A DNA stretch of 22,029 nt from S012-109 sp964425105 (GTDB lineage Bacteria; Pseudomonadota; Gammaproteobacteria; SZUA-140): assembly GCA_964425105.1 (NCBI GenBank), contig CAYRLE010000041.1, forward strand, positions 1 through 22,029, written 5' to 3'. This document shows positions 8,682 through 14,256 of this stretch, piece after piece. Position numbers and translations under genes: made by a program. The notes beneath the pieces are model-generated. The model made no database searches and was not told the origin of the DNA. It was given only the letters and a program-made list of their open reading frames with translations. Each line of letters opens with the position of its first letter. The stretch's first letter is position 1.

Positions 8682-9894
8682 AGCGCCGGCACTGAGCGAG
8701 CGCCTGCGCACTCGGTTCGTCCGCCAGCGTGCCGCTTGGCTGCGCGGCGAGGGTTCATGGCCCCTGAGCCTGAATCTGGGCGTGCCTTCCGAAGCCGAGG
8801 CCATGGCCCACCCTGATAAGGTGAGCTGTTGGCTGCAAGGCTGGCAGGCGTGGCCAGGGCCGGGGCGGGTGGTGTGGGTCGAGCGCCGCTGGCCACGGCT
8901 GGGCGCCCAGCACCTGCCGAGGGCAGTCGTTTTCGATGCCCCCCCGATGGTGACGGAAATGCTGGGTGTGTTGCCCCAGTGGCAGAGAGCCGTGGAGCGC
9001 CTGCAGCGCATCGTCGGCCGCTGGCCCGCGCTGGCAGCGACAGCCTCGCAACAGTGGGACGTGCTTGGCGAATGGGAAGAAGCCGATTTCGAGCGCTTAG
9101 TGGGGCTGGTGGACTGGCTCCACAGTCACCCGGGTTCCGACCTGCTCCTGCGCCAGCTACCCGTGCCGGGCGTGGATGGCAAATGGCTGGAGCGGCACCG
9201 CCGTCCGGTCACGAGCTGGCTCGCCGCCCTGCAGGGCGGCGATGCAAGGGCGCGCGATCTTTATCAATTGGCCGGGCTGCGCCGAGCGCCGCCACGCATC
9301 CGTTTCCGGGTGCTCGATCCACAATTGCGCGCACGCTTCGCTGGCTTGTCCGACATCGAGGCGCCGCTCAGCGACATCGCGGCTATCTCCTTGCCGTTGC
9401 GGCATGTCTTCATCGTCGAGAACCTGCAGACCGGCTTGGCTTTCGGGGATCTGCCGGGCGCCGTGGTGTTCATGAAACAGGGATACGCCGTGGAGGCGTT
9501 CGCGGGAATCCCCTGGCTGGAGTCACTGCCGGTGCATTACTGGGGTGATCTCGATACCAACGGCTTTGCCATTCTCGACCGCTTGCGCATTGATCACCCC
9601 GCGGCGCACTCCCTGTTGATGGATGAAGAGACGCTGCTACGCCACCGTCAACTCTGGGGGCATGAAGCAAAGCCGGCACAGGCGCTGGAACTGCCGGGCT
9701 TGAACAGCGAGGAGAAGGCCTTGTATCAGGCCTTGCGGAGTGGCCGCTGGGGTCCCGGGGTACGCCTGGAACAGGAGCGCATCGACTGGCAATATGCCTG
9801 GGACAGAATTCTCGAAGTCAGCGCGAACGGACATGATTCGCAACACCTTGCGGCGTCCAGGAATGCGGCCAGCGCTTCAGCCCGGGATCCATAG
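8659..9894 (+). CDS. jetD: Wadjet protein JetD (TOPRIM nuclease, DUF3322/DUF2220)
   Basis: A 411-residue protein of the DUF3322/DUF2220 family, the topoisomerase VI A-like nuclease that cuts circular DNA once the SMC motor has engaged it. The C-terminal TOPRIM domain has its glutamate in VFIVEN (E254) and the acidic pair in YWGDLDTNG (D297, D299); a conserved LEQERIDW block follows. I chose ATG 8659 because GAGG lies eight bases upstream and the protein then begins MAKSLLLEAP; an in-frame ATG at 8617 would add 14 residues overlapping more of jetC. The C-terminus carries about 25 residues beyond the usual end (VSANGHDSQHLAAS and onward) that look unstructured. The gene is the last in the operon and ends 19 bases from a convergent gene. 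Confidence 0.93.
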   Translation: MAKSLLLEAPALSERLRTRFVRQRAAWLRGEGSWPLSLNLGVPSEAEAMAHPDKVSCWLQGWQAWPGPGRVVWVERRWPRLGAQHLPRAVVFDAPPMVTEMLGVLPQWQRAVERLQRIVGRWPALAATASQQWDVLGEWEEADFERLVGLVDWLHSHPGSDLLLRQLPVPGVDGKWLERHRRPVTSWLAALQGGDARARDLYQLAGLRRAPPRIRFRVLDPQLRARFAGLSDIEAPLSDIAAISLPLRHVFIVENLQTGLAFGDLPGAVVFMKQGYAVEAFAGIPWLESLPVHYWGDLDTNGFAILDRLRIDHPAAHSLLMDEETLLRHRQLWGHEAKPAQALELPGLNSEEKALYQALRSGRWGPGVRLEQERIDWQYAWDRILEVSANGHDSQHLAASRNAASASARDP

Positions 9895-9913
9895 AGAGGT
9901 GAACGGCGCGCTG

Positions 9914-10900
9914 TCAGAACTCACCCTCCCGCACGACCTTGTCCACCAGTTTCTTTATGTGCACCGGCTCAACGGGTTCGTTTTCCGGCAATGGCTGCTC
10001 GCCCTTCTTGATGCCTTTGGCTGCGATGCTGTCCAGACCTGCAAGCGTCTGGCTGCCCGGCAGGGTGGTGGCCTGCTCGTCATAGTACTCGAACCAGGGT
10101 AGCCCGGCATTGGTATAGGCCTTGGCGCTGGGCGGGCGGGTCGGGGGTGCATGGCTGGTGAGCGCCTCATAGACCTGGGAATTGGCGATGTGGACATAGC
10201 ATCGGGAGAAGGTTTCGGTGTCCCAGGTCTCCAGACCGTAGTCGTCGGCGCGGATTTTCTGGCGCATCAGGCCGCCGGGTGCAAGGCCCATGTCGAATTC
10301 TGCCTCTGGCTCAAAGAGTGCCTCGCTATAGAATCGCGCCTTGAGCAGGGCCTGCTCGGCGAATCGTTTTTCGTAGATCTCACGTTTCATGGGGTAGGCG
10401 ATGATCTGCAGGCCGCCATGTTCGGCCTTGCCGGTGAGCTGCTCCTCGGCGCTGTAGCCTTCGCCCAGGGGCATGGCCACGAACTGGCGGATCATGCCCT
10501 CGGCCACGCAGAAGCCGTCCAGCCAGGGTTGCTCTGGGAGCACCAGGTAATCCTGGGGGGCGCCGTGTAGGGCATCGTCCCAGATGTCTCCGGTGACGGC
10601 GTTGATCTTGCCTGCGGCCACCTTGATGGCGAAGGGGTAGTCGGACTCGAAATTGACCCACATGGCTTCGGCCTGGTACATGGGGAAGAACACTCCGCCA
10701 CGGCGCGCCCAGGTGGCGGGCAGACGCTCGCCGATATCATCCACGTGCATGAGGGGGAAGCGTCCCAGGCCAGGGGGCAGGGGATACTCGCGGTTGTCGT
10801 CGGGCAGGCGCAGGGTGCGCTGGAATTCGACGGTGCAGCAGGCATTGGGGTGCACCTCGGGAAAGTGAAAAATGAGTTGGTCGTCTTTGAGTTCGATCAT
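9914..10900 (-). CDS. Conserved-looking protein of unknown function, partner of the XRE regulator
   Basis: A 328-residue protein I cannot assign to a characterised family. It has no signal peptide, no membrane segment and no P-loop or metal-binding cluster that I can see. The N-terminal half is rich in aromatic and proline residues, with blocks such as EFQRTLRLPDD, YPLPPGLGRFPL, GGVFFPMYQAEAMWVNF and FVAMPLGEGYSAEEQ, which look like conserved structural motifs. The C-terminal third is looser, ending in a lysine/glutamate-rich tail. The start ATG (10900-10898) has a strong Shine-Dalgarno sequence AGGAGGG. It is 18 bases downstream of the XRE regulator and clearly in the same operon. The position beside Wadjet makes a defence or stress role possible, but nothing in the sequence proves one. 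Confidence 0.75.
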   Translation of the reverse strand: MIELKDDQLIFHFPEVHPNACCTVEFQRTLRLPDDNREYPLPPGLGRFPLMHVDDIGERLPATWARRGGVFFPMYQAEAMWVNFESDYPFAIKVAAGKINAVTGDIWDDALHGAPQDYLVLPEQPWLDGFCVAEGMIRQFVAMPLGEGYSAEEQLTGKAEHGGLQIIAYPMKREIYEKRFAEQALLKARFYSEALFEPEAEFDMGLAPGGLMRQKIRADDYGLETWDTETFSRCYVHIANSQVYEALTSHAPPTRPPSAKAYTNAGLPWFEYYDEQATTLPGSQTLAGLDSIAAKGIKKGEQPLPENEPVEPVHIKKLVDKVVREGEF

Positions 10901-10918
10901 GGGTATCCCTCCTGTTGG

Positions 10919-11269
10919 TTACCAGTCGCCGTCGCGTACTTCCCGGACGATGCGCAGTACCGCCTTGTCCGGGGCGTCCTTCAGTTGCCGGATCAGCTCG
11001 GCGAACAGCCGGGGCCGGCACATGATGATCTCCTGCAGGTCCTTGGAGACCTTGCCGGCCATGGCCAGCAGCATGTCCACATCCTCGCCCAGGTCCCCGG
11101 CCAGGCGGCGGATGGTGGCCTCCGAGGGGGGCGCCACCTCGTTGCGCTCGATCTTGCTGAGGTAGGCGGGCTCCACGCCGATGCGCTGGGCGGTCTGGCG
11201 CAGCGAATAGCGTCGCTCGCTCTCGCGCAGCCGTTCGCGGGTCTGGCGGATGTATTCTCCAAATGTCAT
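10919..11269 (-). CDS. XRE-family helix-turn-helix transcriptional regulator
   Basis: A 116-residue DNA-binding protein with a classic XRE/Cro-type helix-turn-helix at about residues 20-58 (YSLRQTAQRIGVEPAYLSKIE then PPSEATIRRLAGDLGED, with a few residues between). A helical C-terminal part (KVSKDLQEIIMCRPRLFAELIRQ and onward) probably serves dimerisation. I chose the ATG at 11269-11267: the domain starts there (MTFGEYIRQTRERL), while the open frame further upstream looks non-coding. There is no Shine-Dalgarno sequence; the promoter lies so close that the mRNA should begin at or next to the ATG. It heads a two-gene operon with the unknown protein downstream and probably represses its own operon through the palindrome that covers its promoter. 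Confidence 0.9.
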   Translation of the reverse strand: MTFGEYIRQTRERLRESERRYSLRQTAQRIGVEPAYLSKIERNEVAPPSEATIRRLAGDLGEDVDMLLAMAGKVSKDLQEIIMCRPRLFAELIRQLKDAPDKAVLRIVREVRDGDW

Positions 11270-11304
11270 GTGTAGTATATAGTACACATCGGATGGCACG
11301 TCAA
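11267..11304 (-). promoter_or_regulatory. Promoter and palindromic operator of the XRE operon
   Basis: On the minus strand -35 TTGACG (11304-11299) and -10 TATATA (11281-11276) are separated by exactly 17 bases. Only six bases (CTACAC) separate the -10 box from the ATG, so transcription should start at or very near the A of the start codon. A 22-base palindrome (11268-11289; outer arms ATGTGTA and TACACAT, one mismatched pair) is centred on the -10 box and reaches into the start codon. A repressor bound here would block RNA polymerase directly, so autorepression by the XRE protein is the simplest reading. Confidence 0.7.
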
Positions 11305-11419
11305 GACGGAGAGTGCAGGATTTTCGAAAATGCAGGGCGCCAAGGGTGCCACCGCCGTTATGTCGATTCAATACCCAGGGCGGATGATTTGTGGCAATCT
11401 GAAGACAAGGTGAAAAGTT

Positions 11420-11851
11420 GTGACGAGTGAACGGAATACAATGGCACAGCGACGTCTTGTCTACCTGGCTTTGCCAGTTGCCTACATGTTTTTTATCTTT
11501 CTCTTGTCATCCGTGCCCGGCGACATCAGTGCCGACGAGCCTGGTGTGTTTCTCGTGTTCGTCTGGTTGTCGCCCGATTTACAGAACCTTCTGCACATCC
11601 CCCTCTTTGGCGGGCTGGCATGGTTTTGGTGTGGCGCACTGAGGCAGTTCGCTGTGCCCTCCAGGCTGGTACTGTTGCTGGCATTCGCCATCGCGGTGCT
11701 CTACGGTGCGCTTGATGAGATTCACCAGAGTTTCATCCCCGGCCGCATGGCTAATCTAATGGACGTGGCCTTGAACACCATCGGTGCTGCAGCGGCAATC
11801 GTGGCTTACCGCTTATGGGATAGGCGCCGCGTTTCCGGCAGATCGTTTTGA
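11420..11851 (+). CDS. VanZ-like family membrane protein
   Basis: A 143-residue integral membrane protein of the VanZ-like family, which is named after a glycopeptide-resistance accessory protein but whose general function is unknown. About four membrane segments are visible, near residues 14-32, 55-76, 82-100 and 112-130. The family motif is present: YGALDEIHQSFIPGR (acidic-x-x-HQ-x-x-x-PGR) followed by MDVALNTIGAA. The GTG start at 11420 has AAGG nine bases upstream; the ATG at 11441 is a possible alternative with a weaker Shine-Dalgarno sequence. The gene stands alone and is convergent with the cold-shock gene. Confidence 0.85.
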   Translation: MTSERNTMAQRRLVYLALPVAYMFFIFLLSSVPGDISADEPGVFLVFVWLSPDLQNLLHIPLFGGLAWFWCGALRQFAVPSRLVLLLAFAIAVLYGALDEIHQSFIPGRMANLMDVALNTIGAAAAIVAYRLWDRRRVSGRSF

Positions 11852-11933
11852 CCTTCACCCTCCTGTATTATTGCCAGCGGCCCGGCAGGTGGGGTATGCG
11901 GCTGCCCCTGGCAGCCTGTGGCCCCCCTTGGAC

Positions 11934-11960
11934 AAAAAAAGCCCCGCACGAGGCGGGGCT
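11934..11960 (-). terminator. Rho-independent terminator of the cold-shock gene
   Basis: On the minus strand, 22 bases after the cold-shock stop codon, an 8-base perfect stem (AGCCCCGC / GCGGGGCT) with a 5-base loop is followed by a run of seven T. On the plus strand the same hairpin is followed by CCTTTTC, so it may also slow transcription arriving from the VanZ-like gene. Confidence 0.9.
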
Positions 11961-11981
11961 CCTTTTCAAAGCCGAATTGCT

Positions 11982-12185
11982 TTATTGCGGGACAACGTTG
12001 ACTGCGCTGGGTCCCTTGGGGCCCTGTTCGCATTCGAAGGTCACGGTCTGACCTTCAGCCAGTGACTTGAAGCCACTGCTCTGGATTGCGGAATGATGCA
12101 CGAAGACATCTGCGCTACCGTCGGAAGGCGCAATGAAACCGAAACCCTTGCTGTCGTTGAACCACTTTACTGTACCTGTAGCCAT
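11982..12185 (-). CDS. CspA-family cold-shock protein
   Basis: A 67-residue single-domain cold-shock protein, a beta-barrel that binds single-stranded RNA or DNA and melts RNA structure. RNP1 (KGFGFI, residues 13-18) and RNP2 (VFVHH, 27-31) are intact, and the start MATGTVKWFND is typical. AGAGGT, seven bases before the ATG, is a good ribosome binding site. The gene is monocistronic with its own terminator. Which csp paralogue it is, and whether it is cold-induced, cannot be told from sequence alone. Confidence 0.96.
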   Translation of the reverse strand: MATGTVKWFNDSKGFGFIAPSDGSADVFVHHSAIQSSGFKSLAEGQTVTFECEQGPKGPSAVNVVPQ

Positions 12186-12614
12186 TCTGGTTACCTCTGT
12201 TTTTGATTGATGAACAATGTAGTTTAGCGTGCAGGTTACTGCTGAGAAATTACGGGAAAGGTTACACTCTATACTGCGAGGAACTACCGGAACTGCTACA
12301 AGACAAAAACTGCAACTGAAGCCAGTCTATATCATGCTGGACTGATTGGCCAGCTATTTTTTCCAGGTTTTGTGAATAATTCGTCATTCCGGCGTAACAC
12401 AGCAGAGACTGTGAATCTAAGCAGTAAATCAAGATGTTACTGGGTTTCGATTGGCGATGGAATGACAAAATACAATTTTTTCAGAGTATCTTAATAATTA
12501 TTATTAGTTATTACCTTGAAAAGTCAGCGCTCATCTCCGAATTTCCCAAAGGCAGAGGGACCGCGAAAGCTGGGGAAACCCTACAGGGGCCAGTTTGTTG
12601 GCCCCTGTTAGGGT
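12186..12614. other. 429-base gene-free stretch upstream of the cold-shock gene
   Basis: I find no credible gene here. The part next to the cold-shock gene should hold its promoter and 5' leader; a weak minus-strand promoter is TTCTCA-16-TAAACT, ending about 12220. Three copies of GGTTAC (plus-strand reading, at 12189, 12234 and 12260) occur in the leader. The middle is AT-rich (12460-12530). The right end carries the GC-rich hairpin listed separately. No promoter can be called with confidence. Confidence 0.5.
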
Positions 12615-12615
12615 T
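12577..12615 (-). terminator. Strong hairpin directly after the EamA remnant
   Basis: Arms at 12577-12592 and 12599-12615 pair over 16 base pairs with one bulged base, around a 6-base loop. The hairpin abuts the stop codon of the EamA remnant (12617-12615). No T-run follows on either strand, so it is either a weak terminator or an mRNA 3'-end stabilising structure. Confidence 0.5.
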
Positions 12616-13022
12616 CAGCCCTTACGTCCACCGATCAGCACGCCGCCCAGGATCAGCGCCGTACCTGCCAGTTGCAGTGCCGTCAGCGCCTCGCCCAGCA
12701 ACAGCCAGGCCAGCACCAGGGTGGCCACCGGACCTGTGGAGCCGATGATGGCGGTCGGCCCGGCACCGAGGCGCTGGATGCCGGCGTTCATCAGGAACGC
12801 CGGAATGACCGTGGCCAGCAGGGCCATGAGCAGTGCCAGGCCATAGACCCCGACGGGCAGAACCAAGGCAGTCAGTTCATGGCTGGCGGCGAAGTGCAGC
12901 ACGGTCGCCAGGCAGGCCACGCTCATGGCATAGGCGGTGAAACGCAGTGAGCCTGTGCGCCGCACCACTTGATCGGAGAGCATCAGATAGAGGGCAAAGG
13001 TGACGGCGGCGGCAAATATATG
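12615..13022 (-). pseudogene. EamA/DMT-family transporter remnant (C-terminal half only)
   Basis: The frame encodes only the second EamA domain of a drug/metabolite transporter: membrane segments separated by LRFTAYAMSVACLATVL, ALLMALLATVIPAFLM and IGSTGPVATLVLAWLLLGE, ending GGVLIGGRKG. The homologous-looking frame continues upstream of the first available ATG (12983) with FAAAVTFALYL, then hits TGA at 13025-13023. A complete family member has about 290 residues in two EamA repeats, so roughly 150-165 N-terminal residues are missing. The break falls at about 13017-13034, right beside the end of the lipoprotein gene. This looks like a deletion or replacement that removed the 5' half. A functional 122-residue half-transporter is conceivable but less likely. 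Confidence 0.75.
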
Positions 13023-13032
13023 TCAATGACAT
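13020..13032. repeat. Perfect 13-base palindrome at the pseudogene junction
   Basis: ATGTCA-A-TGACAT lies exactly between the truncated EamA frame and the stop codon of the lipoprotein gene (13037-13035). It may be a recombination scar or chance; the arms are too short for an efficient terminator. Confidence 0.45.
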
Positions 13033-13034
13033 AC

Positions 13035-14060
13035 TCAGTCGTCGATGAGCGCCCACTGGGTAGTGACGGTGGTGATGTTGCTGCCGCTGCCGTCGGGATC
13101 GATCTCCAGTTGCACATCGGTGCTGTCGAGCGCGGTCAGGGTGACGCTGGAACCATGGGCGCCACTGATCTTCATGACGCCGGTGTGGGGATAGTCCGGC
13201 TCGGTGCCTTCGAAAGTCGTCAGGGTCTGAAACTGTACGGAGCCGTCCAGCTTGGTGCTGGCCACGGTGCCGTTGGCGTCGATGGTATAGGCCGTGCCCA
13301 GGCTGGCTTCGTCACTGGTGAATGCAATGTCGTAGGCGCTCAATATTTCGCTGACACCGTTTTCGCTGATGGCGAGTGAGTTGCCGGTGATGGAGCCACG
13401 AAAAAATATGCTATTGACTGTGCTTATGGCGAGGGTGAAATCACCGTTCAGGGCGATGTTGCCGCTGTTGTCGCTGATGGCCAGGTTGTTCAGGGTGACG
13501 GTGATGTCGGCACTCCAGGCCGGATCGGTGTCGGGGTTGCCGGTGAGCTGGTTCAGGGCCAGGGTCATGCTGCCGTTGGTGGTGCTCTGATCGAGGTTGT
13601 CGAAACAGTTGCTGAATACGATGGTGAAGCTGTCGCCGGCAGATGGCTGGCCATCGTTGTCGGCGTCGTTGAGCGTCACCTTGGCAGTCCCATTGCTGTT
13701 GTCGCAGGGGACATCGACGGTGATGGACAGGGCGGCGACAGCGGGCGCCAGCGGCGGCGTTGCGGTCCGCTGCAGCCATGCCAGCTGTTTCCTGGCAAAG
13801 GGCAGCAGGCGGAAATGCCGGCTTGGCCGGATGGCGGCTCCCAGGGCCAGGTCGCTGCCCAGAGTGCCGATCTCATAGGTGGAGGTGACATTCCCCGCGG
13901 AGGTGCCCGCTGCGGTTCCTGCATTGCTGGCGGTGATGGCCACCGGTGTCGTAGGAACTGCCGCGCCGTTGTTACCGCCGCCACCGCCGCATGCAGAGAG
14001 CAGTGTGAAGGCTGACATGGCAAGCAACAACATGGCTGGCTGTCGGCTGCGGATGTTCAT
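13035..14060 (-). CDS. Predicted secreted lipoprotein of unknown function
   Basis: A 341-residue protein with a type II signal peptide: MNIRSRQ, a hydrophobic stretch and lipobox LSAC with the lipidated cysteine at residue 24, then a glycine run (GGGGG). I chose ATG 14060-14058 because AGGGGGAA lies 6 bases upstream and the charged n-region follows; an upstream in-frame start would add 11 residues. The mature part is rich in Asn, Asp, Ser and Thr, with a DADNDGQPSAGDSF segment that resembles calcium-binding loops, and appears to be mostly beta-strand. Its location should be the outer membrane. No enzymatic motif is visible and I do not recognise the family. It is divergent from the kinase/RNase Z fusion gene and borders the EamA remnant. 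Confidence 0.85.
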   Translation of the reverse strand: MNIRSRQPAMLLLAMSAFTLLSACGGGGGNNGAAVPTTPVAITASNAGTAAGTSAGNVTSTYEIGTLGSDLALGAAIRPSRHFRLLPFARKQLAWLQRTATPPLAPAVAALSITVDVPCDNSNGTAKVTLNDADNDGQPSAGDSFTIVFSNCFDNLDQSTTNGSMTLALNQLTGNPDTDPAWSADITVTLNNLAISDNSGNIALNGDFTLAISTVNSIFFRGSITGNSLAISENGVSEILSAYDIAFTSDEASLGTAYTIDANGTVASTKLDGSVQFQTLTTFEGTEPDYPHTGVMKISGAHGSSVTLTALDSTDVQLEIDPDGSGSNITTVTTQWALIDD

Positions 14061-14256
14061 GGTCTGTTCCCCCTTTTGGTGGGTCGGCACCATTTGTCTT
14101 CCCTGTAAACACCTCCCACTCTAATGGATAATAGAGGGTGAAGCCAAGGATTGGGAATCCGGGGTCGCGCTTTTGGGAGAAGGGTATGATTGACCCTGCC
14201 AGTGCATTTCCCCTTTCGCAAAGAAGACAGACCACCATGAGACGCTTATTGGTGCC

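Noticed and set aside
12545..12616. Cyclic di-GMP (GEMM-I) riboswitch
   Set aside because: GGGACCGCGAAAGC loosely recalls the GGGACGCAAAGCC core, but the upstream half of the motif is absent and no plus-strand gene lies downstream.
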